In this document: positions 33,101 to 38,270 of the stretch, one piece after another
How the letters are laid out: each line of letters starts with the position of its first letter
Position numbering within the stretch: position 1 is the stretch's first letter
Assembly: GCA_036245525.1 (NCBI GenBank)
Contig: BTPG01000002.1
Coordinates: forward strand, 166,987,501-167,051,500
Length of the DNA: 64,000 bases
Origin: Semisulcospira habei
Lineage: Eukaryota; Mollusca; Gastropoda; Semisulcospiridae
Direction: 5' to 3'
The notes under the pieces: generated by a model
Seen by the model: only the letters and a program-made list of their open reading frames with translations
Databases searched by the model: none
Told to the model about the DNA's origin: nothing
Translations under genes and position numbers: made by a program

Positions 33101-34704
33101 ACCTACCCCGCTTGCCGCTCGTCTGCTAAGCGATTAAACTGGGGTCTCTCGGCGCAAGCCAGTTACCCGCGTGGGGTGGGACGGGAGGCTACCCGTGGCT
33201 GGGTCACGACACCCCCAGGTAGCCTCCCTTGGCCCAATAGGTACGCATCGTAAGTTTTTGGCTAAAATTGTGTAAGCTATCGGTAATCCCCCCCACCCAT
33301 GTAGTCATGGCATCGGTAAGTATTTTTCGAAAAAATACATTTTAAAGAAAAATTCATTTCAGCTGTTTATAAACTGAATACTTGAACACATTCACTCTCA
33401 GAGACTCCAAAGCTTTAGTCAGACTGTGTTCCTGAACATCTTATCTGGACTAAACCATCTTTCACAACTGGTATAGATGTGTTTTAACTCCTTACACCCT
33501 GAGGACAAAATTATCCAATTTTTGGCTCACGTGGGAAGCAAAAGTGAGTCCATGTTTTGGGCCAGTGGTCGTCCATGGTAAACTTTAACGTTGGCATTTT
33601 CTCGGAGACTATTCAAACCAGATTCTTCATATTTTGCCCAAGGATACTTTGTGGCAAGACTTTTCTAAACATACCAGTTTGAGTGACCTCTCTCAAAGGT
33701 CAAGGTCACATGGGATCAGGAAATAGGTCAAAAATAGCTATATTTTGACATAATTTATTTTTTCTCAAATACTATTCACAACTTCAAACCCAAACTTGGT
33801 ACAAAGATACCTGATGGTAAGACCTTTCTATGCATACTAATTTGGTTGATCCATCTAAAAGGTCAAGGGTCACGAGAGCTCAGGAAATAGGTGAAAATAG
33901 CCGTATTTTGACAAAAGATGTTTTTTCTCAAATACTATTGACAACTTCAAACCCACATTTGGTACAGAGATACCTGATGGTAACACCTAAAACGCCGGTT
34001 TGATTTTTCGGCCAAGGTCTAGCGTCTGAATGTATCATGTACAAAGTGTCTCGGCAACTCCGGAATTTGGTTGCCTCAGGGTTGGCAGCTAGGCATATGT
34101 AAATGGGTCATACGCGTGAGCCATAATGGCTTTGCCTTTCTTGTTGTAGATAACCTCAGGCTCTGAGGTCTGTATCGCCGTTCTAGAGACAGATTGACCA
34201 TGATATTTCAAGGTTGGTGTCGGAATAGCTTGGCGCCTAGAGGTGCCAAGCTAGTCTGACACCAACCTTGAAATATCATGGTCGATCCACATCTTGTCGT
34301 AGTCTTTCAGGGCTTGATGGGTTAACCTCTTTGCTGCCAGCGGTCACAAAATTTGTGTCTGAATGGACCACCCACTAACCGACATCCGCATGAAGAACAC
34401 TTGCGAATGGGACAAAATTAGACGTCGGCAATCGAGAACAAAGGGCAAACAAGGGACATAAATCCTCACGAGACTGCTGGGTCTCTTGAGGATTTTCGTC
34501 CCTTGCAGCAGAGTAGTGTTAGCTTACCCACGGCTGTTATGGGGTTCAAGTTGCAAGGGTTGTGATAAGGTGTGAATGAACTGGGTGTTATTGAGACGAT
34601 CATATGGTGAGCCCATTGGATTTTTGTCATTGCAGGCGGAGGAACAGAAAGGGGGCAGCAAAAAGAAGGGGAAAACAGGAGGCGGTTTCAAGAAAGCCAA
34701 GTAA
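90..34704 (+). CDS. FEN1: Flap endonuclease 1 (FEN1), 5'-incomplete, eight exons seen
   Basis: FEN1 is the structure-specific nuclease that removes 5' flaps during Okazaki fragment maturation and long-patch base excision repair in the nucleus. Exons seen: 90-199, 5321-5457, 11837-11903, 14483-14614, 15190-15222, 16546-16599, 17219-17283 and 34636-34704 (stop TAA 34702). All have AG/GT borders, and codon phases match from the first exon to 17283. The translation follows FEN1 from about residue 120 to 318 and then the basic C-terminal tail. Metal-binding acidic residues of the family are visible in CEAEA, TEDMD and GCDYC, and GIGPKRA is the helix-hairpin-helix. The start codon, N-terminal domain and first catalytic aspartates lie before the window. 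The exon expected between 17283 and 34636, which should carry the PCNA-binding box, is not found, so this model is broken or the assembly is incomplete. Introns carry DIRS elements A to D and a LINE. Confidence 0.95.
200..526 (+). other. FEN1 intron: left half of a dispersed repeat
   Basis: The intron here holds no gene. From about 300 it matches copies near 11915 and 42150: a repeat that starts with a GGTGACAGTCTCCAG-like end (degenerate here), carries the family-1 hairpin, and ends GCACT-TTCAGTGTCACCCATG at 5051-5071. Element A has inserted into it. Confidence 0.6.
415..480. repeat. Hairpin repeat family 1
   Basis: Arms GCAAGAGACATAAATTCTC and CATGAGCCCCTGCA fold on their complement. This copy is imperfect in the right arm. 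Confidence 0.8.
1412..3627 (+). pseudogene. Element A gag remnant
   Basis: After a conserved acceptor TTGTTGCAG (1402-1410) the frame at 1412 reads a cysteine-rich motif (CxxC...CxxCxxC...CDVC) followed by W..LWSFYWRE. The frame stops at 1709. It resumes at 2426 with the conserved block around [13 protein letters not shown] and KSLPQPPGF, then shifts frame near 2960 and continues as [10 protein letters not shown] and [10 protein letters not shown] to 3627. These blocks are shared with elements B, D and E. The longer open frame at 1005-2207 is in another phase and is not gag. Confidence 0.75.
3640..4056 (+). pseudogene. Element A reverse transcriptase, N-terminal part
   Basis: The frame encodes the RT fingers and palm start: [14 protein letters not shown] [38 protein letters not shown], and [14 protein letters not shown]. 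The next expected block, with the YLDD catalytic motif, is absent because the sequence jumps at 4053-4056 to recombinase sequence. Confidence 0.85.
4055..4563 (+). pseudogene. Element A tyrosine recombinase, C-terminal part
   Basis: The sequence resumes with [16 protein letters not shown] and [12 protein letters not shown], then changes frame. The 4298-4563 part encodes [12 protein letters not shown] (the HxxR box), VGWQTESTF and FYLRNL with the nucleophilic tyrosine. The box I arginine is lost in the deletion. Confidence 0.8.
4670..4764 (+). repeat. Element A internal complementary region
   Basis: Its left half is the reverse complement of the element's left end (GTAATGGCATCGGTAATG... GAGGAAAC). 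Three As follow, and then the reverse complement of the right end (TTTTTCTCTAAAATG... CTTACCGATGCCATT). In DIRS replication this region templates circle closure. Confidence 0.88.
5321..5457 (+). CDS. FEN1: FEN1 exon with two metal-binding acidic pairs
   Basis: The acceptor TTGCAG ends at 5320 and the donor GTAATA starts at 5458. The exon encodes PCEAEAQC (the Glu pair of the active site) and [10 protein letters not shown] (the Asp pair), which bind the two catalytic Mg ions in the family. It ends with two bases of an Arg codon. Confidence 0.95.
5795..7620 (+). pseudogene. Element B gag remnant
   Basis: ATG at 5795 opens [18 protein letters not shown], which places the CxxC motif right after the start. 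CxxCSGC and C..CSSW follow after a frame change, then [12 protein letters not shown]. The middle (6200-6560) is a set of short imperfect repeats (GGGACCCAGCTGTGCTACAG). The block [12 protein letters not shown] and [15 protein letters not shown] near 6990-7540 matches gag of the other copies. Confidence 0.7.
7870..9130 (+). pseudogene. Element B reverse transcriptase and RNase H remnant
   Basis: Fragments in several frames match the DIRS pol order: [16 protein letters not shown] at about 7925, [16 protein letters not shown] at about 8310, LNDLLLRNQ in place of the YLDD region at about 8430, and [14 protein letters not shown] and EVLVMSDYA of RNase H at about 9010-9110. It is heavily frameshifted and its catalytic box is changed. 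Confidence 0.75.
9113..9164 (+). mobile_element. 52-bp retroposed 3' tail with target duplication
   Basis: The insert ends CTCGGCGTTAAACCC, then an (AACT)-type tail. It is flanked by the 10-bp repeat CCGACTACGC at 9103-9112 and 9165-9174. Removing it rejoins the RNase H sequence of element B. It looks like a severely 5'-truncated SINE or LINE end. Confidence 0.8.
9345..10400 (+). repeat. Minisatellite of about 150 bp built from recombinase sequence
   Basis: About seven imperfect copies begin TTGGCCGGCCGGGCGG and run through CCAGGAGGACCTGC, CTCGCTGGCTCGCGCTAC and CCTGTCCTACAGG. Starts lie near 9345, 9469, 9618, 9775, 9923, 10139 and 10288. In translation each copy resembles the recombinase box I region (VTRKTC..LA.AT...ELHALS and RADGSV.LL). 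Confidence 0.8.
10400..10870 (+). pseudogene. Element B recombinase, C-terminal remnant
   Basis: Fragments match [29 protein letters not shown] and TCFYLRDH, the last with the tyrosine position of the recombinase. The HxxR box is not clearly retained. Confidence 0.65.
10990..11090 (+). repeat. Element B internal complementary region
   Basis: It is the reverse complement of both element ends joined at AAA: GCCATCGGTAATGTATTTTG, GAGGAAAC, then TCTCTAAAATGTATTTTTTC and CTTACAGATGGCATTACT. One core differs by CAGATG for CCGATG. Confidence 0.85.
11837..11903 (+). CDS. FEN1: FEN1 exon (about residues 201-223)
   Basis: The acceptor TTCCAG ends at 11836 and the donor GTAAAA starts at 11904. Its first G completes the Arg codon of the previous exon. 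It encodes [17 protein letters not shown], the segment before the helix-hairpin-helix. Confidence 0.92.
12092..12157. repeat. Hairpin repeat family 1
   Basis: A perfect-looking palindrome: GCAAGAGACATAAATTCTC and CATGAGCCCCTGC, then the reverse complement ending GTCTCTTGC. Confidence 0.9.
12542..12965. repeat. Inverted repeat with 119-bp arms
   Basis: The left arm (about 12542-12660) and right arm (about 12847-12965) are reverse complements with no mismatch that I can see, from ACAAACCAGATAGGTGAGG to CAGGCACCCAATCG. The spacer is about 186 bp and holds the first part of the 272-bp repeat unit. Confidence 0.9.
12659..12930 (+). repeat. 272-bp repeat unit, copy 1 (LTR-like)
   Basis: It is identical over 272 bp to 13034-13305. 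It runs from GTGGGAAATCAGGG to GAGTACTGACAA and contains GGGTTATATAAGAGACC, a TATA-like core. TG/CA-type ends and the promoter-like core suggest an LTR or promoter unit, but no target duplication is clear. Confidence 0.75.
13034..13305 (+). repeat. 272-bp repeat unit, copy 2
   Basis: This is a direct repeat of copy 1 with no differences seen. The unrelated open frames at 12554-12979 and 13016-13360 arise because the unit happens to be open in one phase. Confidence 0.8.
13779..13845. repeat. Hairpin repeat family 1
   Basis: The arms GCAAGAGGCGTAGATCC and TCATGAGCCC repeat in reverse with a few mismatches. Confidence 0.8.
13934..14149. repeat. Palindromic repeat family 2
   Basis: Ends CAACCCATTTAGCCCC and GGGGTTAAATGGGTTAA, centre AAGGGTAGTGCCAGAT. 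The arms are diverged. Confidence 0.8.
14221..14425. repeat. Palindromic repeat family 2
   Basis: Ends TTAACCCATTCAGCCC and GGGCTAAGACGGTTAA. The central arms are near-perfect over about 65 bp each (CCATGATAATTCAAGGGTAG, AGATGAGCTTGGCGCC). Confidence 0.9.
14483..14614 (+). CDS. FEN1: FEN1 exon with helix-hairpin-helix
   Basis: The acceptor TTTCAG ends at 14482 and the donor GTCTGT starts at 14615. It comprises 44 codons in phase 0 and includes [13 protein letters not shown] (last active-site Asp) and [11 protein letters not shown], the DNA-binding H2TH/HhH motif. Confidence 0.95.
14738..14810. repeat. Hairpin repeat family 5, invaded by a poly-G tract
   Basis: AACCCCTTTGTACATGCAAC and ACCAGTCCTGTATGCAAGG, then about 33 Gs (14778-14812) where a family relative has GGGGTTAA. 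Confidence 0.7.
14926..15066. repeat. Palindromic repeat family 3, partial
   Basis: Contains AAGCTATTCTGATGCCACCC and the end GGGCTTTATGGGTTAA. Confidence 0.65.
15190..15222 (+). CDS. FEN1: FEN1 33-nt micro-exon
   Basis: Eleven codons encode [11 protein letters not shown] between acceptor TTCCAG and donor GTGAGA, in phase 0 at both sides. It matches the KYPVPE.W segment of FEN1. Confidence 0.93.
15234..15441. repeat. Palindromic repeat family 2
   Basis: Starts just after the FEN1 micro-exon (12 bp into the intron). Ends TTAATCCATTTAGCC and GGGTTAAGAGGGTTAA. Confidence 0.88.
15733..15920. repeat. Palindromic repeat family 2
   Basis: Core AAGGGTAGTGCCAGATTAGC with its reverse. Shorter flanks. 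Confidence 0.8.
16546..16599 (+). CDS. FEN1: FEN1 54-nt exon
   Basis: Eighteen codons encode [18 protein letters not shown] between acceptor TTGCAG and donor GTAAGC. It is in phase and collinear with the family. Confidence 0.93.
16698..16761. repeat. Hairpin repeat family 1
   Basis: GCAAGAGGTATAG... CTATGCCTCTTGC, with a diverged loop. Confidence 0.8.
16923..17133. repeat. Palindromic repeat family 3
   Basis: Ends TTAACCCATTACATCC and GGATAAAAAGGGTTAA. Core GGTGCCAGAATAGCATGGC. Confidence 0.85.
17219..17283 (+). CDS. FEN1: FEN1 exon before the missing exon
   Basis: It encodes [18 protein letters not shown] and KSF, then two bases of the next codon, followed by donor GTGAGT at 17284. Splicing straight to the last exon would shift the reading frame, so an exon of 3n+1 bases is required between them. 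Confidence 0.92.
17423..17434 (+). repeat. LINE target-site duplication, left
   Basis: AATCTAATGATA is repeated at 26121-26132 and bounds the LINE that element C splits. Confidence 0.8.
17435..17938 (-). mobile_element. LINE, 3' part, split off by element C
   Basis: On the - strand this holds the C-terminal end of a reverse transcriptase [36 protein letters not shown] and [10 protein letters not shown], followed by a tail of TAAG repeats. It continues the LINE at 24084-26120. The two parts read through in frame when C is ignored. Confidence 0.9.
17956..18121 (+). repeat. Element C terminal repeat, left copy
   Basis: About 166 bp from CCGATGACATGACTGAATGG to AATCCCTCAGTC. It is repeated in the same orientation at 23817-23982, whereas other elements carry this as an inverted repeat. 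Confidence 0.88.
18940..19275 (+). repeat. Tandem repeat, about 120-bp period, three copies
   Basis: Copies start near 18952, 19072 and 19192 with ATGTTGTTGCTCACCTTAGC and share GTGCAGTTTGGTACCTCGCT. They lie in the expanded 5' region of element C, between the conserved splice donor and gag. Confidence 0.8.
20609..22290 (+). pseudogene. Element C gag remnant
   Basis: The cysteine motif is seen from about 20627 as [28 protein letters not shown] and [11 protein letters not shown]. Downstream is Arg/Ser/Pro-rich sequence with internal duplications (for example GGCAAGAAACCCGCCTCTCC at 21099, 21354 and 21426). The long frame 20806-22287 is partly gag-like (RS and SP rich) but lacks the conserved RT neighbours. 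Confidence 0.6.
23140..23670 (+). pseudogene. Element C recombinase remnant
   Basis: Degenerate matches to the recombinase C-terminal half are seen: [11 protein letters not shown] near 23137, and [10 protein letters not shown] and TTPSWRL near 23550-23620, in the place of GQRDNLALVGD. It is frameshifted and not functional. Confidence 0.55.
23731..23830 (+). repeat. Element C internal complementary region
   Basis: TCATGTCATCGGTAATG, then GAAGAAAC, AAA, TTCATTTTTCTTTAAAAGG and CTTACCGATGACATGACT. These are the reverse complements of both C ends. Confidence 0.87.
23802..24057 (+). repeat. Invertible-looking terminal segment of element C
   Basis: It is bounded by the inverted pair CGAAAAATACTTACCGATG and CATCGGTAAGTATTTTTCG. 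The segment begins ACTGAATGGAAGTGTC and ends GCAAGCGGGGCAGGTGGGAG. In A, B, D, E and F the order relative to the internal complementary region is the reverse. Confidence 0.85.
24084..26120 (-). mobile_element. LINE, 5' part, endonuclease and reverse transcriptase
   Basis: This is a 5'-truncated non-LTR retrotransposon. Read on the - strand from 26120, the APE-type endonuclease C-terminal half comes first ([39 protein letters not shown]), then a linker. The reverse transcriptase follows, with [51 protein letters not shown] and [15 protein letters not shown] (the catalytic FADD box). A frameshift near 25165 separates the two frames. The endonuclease N-terminus is lost at 26120, where the target duplication begins. 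Element C interrupts the RT C-terminal region. The clade is not certain. Confidence 0.92.
26121..26132 (+). repeat. LINE target-site duplication, right
   Basis: AATCTAATGATA matches 17423-17434. Confidence 0.8.
26299..26405. repeat. Palindromic repeat family 2, half copy
   Basis: Only the left arm to TTGGCGC is present. The right arm is missing. Confidence 0.7.
26455..26981 (+). repeat. Dispersed repeat, copy 1 (truncated at element D)
   Basis: It shares AGCAAAAGTGAGT, TTTTGGGCCAGTGGTCGTCC and ACTATTCACAACTTCAAACC with 33514-34149, and with the reverse copy at 45412-46066. It contains internal near-duplicates of the segment around CTCAAATACTATTCACAAC. Element D abuts it. Confidence 0.75.
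27412..27900 (+). repeat. 5' tandem repeat of element D, about 90-bp unit
   Basis: Five to six imperfect copies of a unit with TTCGTTCCCGGCC, CTTGCCTTGGAACTT, GTGTGTACCGTCGGCTGTG and GGTTCAAG. Element A carries a single diverged copy near 768-880 in the same position, upstream of gag. Confidence 0.8.
28492..30235 (+). pseudogene. Element D gag remnant
   Basis: The conserved acceptor TGTTGCAG ends at 28491. The cysteine motif that follows is largely destroyed. From 29352 the frame reads [11 protein letters not shown] and ASADSASA, which aligns with element A gag. The region of NCDLLRR and [10 protein letters not shown] is recognisable near 30080. The 458-codon open frame at 28621-29997 is in another phase. 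Confidence 0.65.
30860..31740 (+). pseudogene. Element D RT connection, RNase H and methyltransferase-like remnant
   Basis: Fragments seen are [20 protein letters not shown] (RT connection), [13 protein letters not shown] and [12 protein letters not shown] (RNase H), and LVPKVLL (methyltransferase-like part). The frames are broken and the RT palm is not found upstream. Confidence 0.7.
31840..32885 (+). pseudogene. Element D recombinase remnant with assembly gap
   Basis: It includes [30 protein letters not shown] [13 protein letters not shown], and near the end the [15 protein letters not shown] block with the tyrosine. Twenty Ns at 32703-32722 fall just after the HEVRAMA box. Confidence 0.75.
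32703..32722. other. Assembly gap (20 N)
   Basis: This is the only run of undetermined bases in the window. It sits in the recombinase remnant of element D. Confidence 0.99.
32985..33085 (+). repeat. Element D internal complementary region
   Basis: GTCATGGCATCGGTAATG, then GAAGAAAC, AAATG, TTTTTCTTTAAAATG and ATACTTACCGATGCCATGAC. These pair with both D ends. Confidence 0.87.
33514..34149 (+). repeat. Dispersed repeat, full copy
   Basis: About 636 bp from TTTGGCTCACGTGGGAAGC to CTTTGCCTTTCTTGTTG. The reverse complement recurs at about 45412-46066, and a partial copy lies at 26455-26981. It is AT-rich with internal repeats of CTCAAATACTATTCACAAC and has no coding capacity. Confidence 0.8.
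34150..34326. repeat. Palindromic repeat family 3 variant
   Basis: Arms CCATGATATTTCAAGGTTGG and TGTCGGAATAGCTTGGCGCC with reverse. Right end GGGTTAA. It starts where the dispersed repeat 33514-34149 ends. Confidence 0.82.
34450..34507. repeat. Hairpin repeat family 1
   Basis: AAGGGACATAAATCCTC and the reverse GAGGATTTTCGTCCCTT. Confidence 0.75.
34636..34704 (+). CDS. FEN1: FEN1 terminal exon, basic C-terminal tail
   Basis: The acceptor ATTGCAG ends at 34635. The exon has 22 codons plus TAA. It encodes [17 protein letters not shown] and FKKAK, the lysine-rich tail typical of FEN1 (DNA binding and nuclear localisation). It must start in phase 0. AATAAA occurs later at about 35157 and 35983; the poly(A) site is not certain. 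Confidence 0.88.
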   Translation, partial: AEEQKGGSKKKGKTGGGFKKAK

Positions 34705-34744
34705 GCCTGGTTGAAAGTAACGCCAGGTGAACAATGAATATGAC

Positions 34745-34832
34745 CCTCTTCCGCGTCGGTAATGCTTTTATCTCACGATGATTCCTGTGGGGACCATCGT
34801 GACTAGAACCGCTACCGACAAGCAAAGAGTTA
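34745..34832. repeat. Hairpin repeat family 4
   Basis: CACGATGATTCC/GGACCATCGTG stem with outer GTCGGTAATG.../...CCGCTACCGAC pairing. 41 bp after the FEN1 stop. Confidence 0.8.
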
Positions 34833-35174
34833 AAGCTACATGGAGTAGAGTTGTACTCTTGTGCGGCTAGTGTGGTGTATTTTCTCTTTAGGCCAGCGGA
34901 ACAAAGGCATTTCATTCTTTCAAGTGATTAATAGGGCTTGACAAGTTTAGCTTAAATCCATGTGTGCGTGAACAGCACACACACACACACACAAAGCTAA
35001 GTTTTCCAAGCACCTTTCTGTAATCTTCAGTGTTTGTCTCAGTACATCTTTAGAATTTTACTTTGGTGGATTGATGCACGTCTCATTGGTAAATTACACA
35101 TCATTTTTTGTGTAAGAGATCGCGTCATTGGTAGTGGTGCTTTAGTCATCGTTGTTAAATAAATGCCAGAGACT

Positions 35175-35381
35175 TTAACCCATTTAGCCCCAGGACCCTG
35201 CAGCAGGAGATGGATTGATCATGAAAATTCAAGGGTAGTGCCAGAGGAGCTTGGCGCCTGAAGGTGCCAAGCTCATCTGGCACTATCCTTGAATTATCAT
35301 GATCAATCCACCTCCTGCAACTGGTCGCTCATTAACAGTTCCAAAATTGGGGAAAAGCACCCATGGAGCTAAAAGGGTTAA
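35175..35381. repeat. Palindromic repeat family 2
   Basis: Ends TTAACCCATTTAGCCCC and GAGCTAAAAGGGTTAA, with strong central arms. Confidence 0.9.
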
Positions 35382-35408
35382 ATGAGAATGGATACAAAGT
35401 GGCATTAA

Positions 35409-35473
35409 CAAGAAGCATGGATCCTCATGCGCCCCCGCAACTGCGAAGGCTCATGAGGATCTGTGTCTCTTGT
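35409..35473. repeat. Hairpin repeat family 1
   Basis: ACAAGAAGCATGGATCCTCA and the reverse TGAGGATCTGTGTCTCTTGT. Confidence 0.8.
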
Positions 35474-35629
35474 AGTTGGGTCGTGTTCACTTGCCTCAGC
35501 CGTTAAAGTAGTTAAATATTGATGCATGCAAAGTATATTGCTGAAAACATTGTGAATGCACTGTACACATTTGTACATTTACCTACCTTCCTCCCCGTAC
35601 ATTAGTTCTGAAGTGTATGACTCATTCAT

Positions 35630-35848
35630 TGCCTTAGCCCTTATCATTCGAAATACACCAGTGTGTTAAATAAGTTTGACTAAAATAGTTCAAGGGTAGT
35701 GCCAGAATAGCTTGGCGCCAAGCTATTCTGGCACCACCCTTGAACTAAAGCCATTGGTCTATATCCTTATCTGCAAGTACTGTAATGTAGCTTGCATAAA
35801 GCAGTGTACACATTTGAAGCTTTTAGCCTCAGTATGATATGGGTTAGG
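35630..35848. repeat. Palindromic repeat family 3
   Basis: Central palindrome GTTCAAGGGTAGTGCCAGAA and TAGCTTGGCGCCAAGCTA, with ends related to ACCC...GGGTT. Confidence 0.88.
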
Positions 35849-36183
35849 ATGCTTTGTTGTGTGTTTGACGTGAATGGGTATGGTGTGTGAGGAAGCATCT
35901 TTTAATTTAGTACTCGAGTATGTTCATTACCTCGATTAATTAAATCACCAAGAAATAAGCTGTCTGGTTTTGGGAAATAAATGACATTGCTGCACCATAT
36001 GCTGTGTTTGAAGTTGTGCGTGAAGCCAAAGCACTGAAGACAGTCACAGACGTGTTCCTTTAAAAATAATTTATTTTATACCTATTCCAGATTTAACCCG
36101 CTTTCATACCAGAACAAAATGGCATTACCACATGATAGTGATGATCTAACCATAGATATGAAATCATTTGTGAAACGGAGCTG

Positions 36184-36223
36184 AATCATGCAATGTACAG
36201 TACGTGATAGACATGCACTGTAC
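36184..36223 (+). repeat. 40-bp target-site duplication, left
   Basis: It begins AATCATGCAATGTACAGTAC and is identical to 37152-37191. It bounds the LINE fragment between them. Confidence 0.92.
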
Positions 36224-37151
36224 TCTCTCTCTCTCTCTTGGCTTGACTTCGCGAACGAAGATTCTATAGGGCTTGCCCACGTCGTCTGCAGGCATTTTCG
36301 TGGCTGCGGAGGCCAATCCGGGACAGGCAGGTTCGACCGCAGTGGCTGCAGGGGAAGGTCTGGTCAGGGTTCTGAGTTATGACAGCTCTGTTTTTTCTTC
36401 TGAGCCGCTTGTCCTTAAGGTTAGCTCTGCGAGAGTCCTCAAAGGAGACGGCTGCCTTGTGAATGGTGGAGCGCCAGGTGTCACGGTCCGCGGCAAGCGA
36501 AGACCACTGGTGGTGGTCGATTTGGCAGGCACTAAGTGACTTCTTGAGACCGTCTTTGTATCTCTTCTTTGGTGCCCCTCTGTCTCGGTGTCCAGTGGCG
36601 AGCTCGCCGAACAGAGTGATCTTGGGTAGGCGATGATCCTCCATCCTGGAGACGTGCCCCGCCCAGCGAAGCTGTGTCCGCAGCAGCAAAGCCTCGATGC
36701 TCACAGTTTCCGCCTGTTCAAGGACCTCGACGTTGGTGACATAGTCACTCCAGTGAATGCCCAGGATGGTACGCAGGCAGCGCTGGTGAAAGCGTTCGAG
36801 GAGTCGTAGTTGGCTGCGGTAGAGGGCCCAGGACTCGGAACCGTACAGCAGGGTGGTGAGGACGACAGCTCTGTACACGCTGATCTTGGTGCCTTTTTTC
36901 AGCTGTTGATTGTGCCACACCCGCTTGAATAGTCGCCCGAAAGCACTGTTCGCTTTTGCCAGCCTGTTGTCCAGCTCCTTGTCCAGCTTGGCGTCTGACG
37001 TGATGATGCAGCCAAGGTAGGTAAACTGGTGTACAGACTTCAGTTCGGACTCGCCGATGGTGATGTGGGGAGGGCGATGCTCTTCCTTGGGTGCCGGCTG
37101 ATGAAGGACCTCTGTCTTTTTCAGACTGACCTCAAGTCCAAAGAGCTGGGC
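36224..37151 (-). mobile_element. 5'-truncated LINE with C-terminal zinc finger
   Basis: On the - strand the 928-bp insert begins inside the reverse transcriptase thumb: GLEVSLKKTEVLHQPAP, QFTYLGCIITSDAKLDKELD, LLYGSESWALYRSQLRLLE and LRTILGIHWSDYVTN. It ends with a C2H2 finger (FPCSHCGRTCLSRIGLRSHE) near 36285-36340, as in several non-LTR retrotransposons. The 3' tail is a (GA)n run. The ORF is open from the truncation to its stop at 36264, so the insertion looks young. The catalytic RT box and endonuclease are absent. Confidence 0.93.
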
Positions 37152-37191
37152 AATCATGCAATGTACAGTACGTGATAGACATGCACTGTAC
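37152..37191 (+). repeat. 40-bp target-site duplication, right
   Basis: It is identical to 36184-36223. Confidence 0.92.
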
Positions 37192-37283
37192 AGTAGCTTG
37201 GAATACTGTCTGGATTAAACAAATAACAAAGAAAGTGTTGTGTGAATCCCTGCATGGTCTCCACACAATAAACACTGCCTAAC

Positions 37284-37350
37284 TGCAAGAGGCATAGATC
37301 CACATGAGCCCCTGCACATGCGGGGGCTCATGTGGATCTATGCCGCTTGT
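37284..37350. repeat. Hairpin repeat family 1
   Basis: GCAAGAGGCATAGATCCACA and the reverse TGTGGATCTATGCCGCTTGT. Confidence 0.88.
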
Positions 37351-37409
37351 AGGCTGTACTAAGTGTTCCTTACACAGGATTGCTACTCTCACACGGTCAC
37401 CATGTGTCA

Positions 37410-37475
37410 GCAAGAGGCACAGATCCGCATGAGCCCCAGCATCTGCATGGGCTCATGAGGATCTTGACATCTTGT
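37410..37475. repeat. Hairpin repeat family 1
   Basis: The second copy within 130 bp of the last: GCAAGAGGCACAGATCC... GGATCTTGACATCTTGT. Confidence 0.8.
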
Positions 37476-37743
37476 GGGTCCTGTCAAGTGCTCATATTCA
37501 TGTTCTTTACACAGATGAAGTCATGAACACTTTCAGACAGTCTGCAATGGTTTCTGAGACCATGATTATGTGATCACTGCCCAGGGTTTGACAATAACAC
37601 TGTTGACAACGCCAACCCCCCCCCCCACCCCCCCCCCCCCCCCCCTCACCCCTTTCCAGATAAAACACGTATTAGGAGGTATATGCGTGCAAACAATGAA
37701 ACTAAAACGGTGCTGTGAGTGTGCTGGTCCAAGATGTTGGATC

Positions 37744-37947
37744 TTAACCCATTTAGCCTGACGCACTACAGCTGGAGATGGATCAACCATAATTAATGGG
37801 GAGGTGCCAGGTTAGCTTGGTGCCATCAGACAAGCTAATGTGGTAATCCCCTTGAATTATGATCGATCCATCTCCTGCAGCTGGTGCAGTGTCTTTAGGT
37901 CACATTTCTAAAATTTATTAAATGTGACTTGTGGTTAAATGGGTTAA
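37744..37947. repeat. Palindromic repeat family 2
   Basis: Ends TTAACCCATTTAGCC and GGTTAAATGGGTTAA. It directly abuts the 39-bp minisatellite. Confidence 0.8.
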
Positions 37948-38270
37948 GTCGTGGGGTCCCAAATGACAGGCTAGCACGCATTCTAAGTTGTGGGGTCCCA
38001 AATGACAGGCTACCACGCATTCTGAGTTGTGGGGTCCCGAACGACAGGCTAGCACGCATTCCGAGTCGTGGGGTCCCAAACGACAGGTTAGCACGCATTC
38101 CGAGTCGTGGGGTCCCAAACAACAGGCTAGCACGCATTCCGAGTCGTGGGGTCCCAAACGACAGGCTAGCACGCATTCTGAGTTGTTGGGTCTCAAACGA
38201 CGGGCTAGCACGCATTCTGAGTCGGGGTGGGGCCCAAACGACAGGCTAGCAGTAGCATGCATTCTGAGTT
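37948..38270 (+). repeat. 39-bp minisatellite, about eight units
   Basis: The unit contains TCGTGGGGTCCCAAACGACA followed by GGCTAGCACGCATTCCGAG. The last units degenerate and one gains GTAGCAGTAGCAT-like bases. Because 39 is divisible by three, all frames look open, but no gene signal supports translation. Confidence 0.93.

Larger units (their letters stand above)
26982..33356 (+). mobile_element. DIRS-like retrotransposon D, degenerate
   Basis: The left end GTTTCCTCAAAAAC starts at 26982 and the right extension ends ...AAAGAAAAATTCA at 33356. The ITRs are at about 26982-27150 and 33160-33330. The internal complementary region is at about 32985-33085. It contains a 5' tandem repeat (27412-27900), a splice-donor-like site at 28234, gag, RT/RNase H and recombinase remnants, and a 20-N gap at 32703-32722. 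It belongs to the same subfamily as A (core CCGATGCCATTAC). Confidence 0.9.
34705..36183 (+). other. FEN1 3' flank with palindromic repeats
   Basis: It holds the 3' untranslated region (extent unknown) and hairpins at 34745, 35175, 35409 and 35630, plus a short (AC)n at about 34975-34993. No other gene is seen. Confidence 0.6.

Noticed and set aside
17284..34635. Direct splicing of the FEN1 exon ending 17283 to the last exon
   Set aside because: It would shift the reading frame and lose the family's basic tail sequence, so an intermediate exon is needed.
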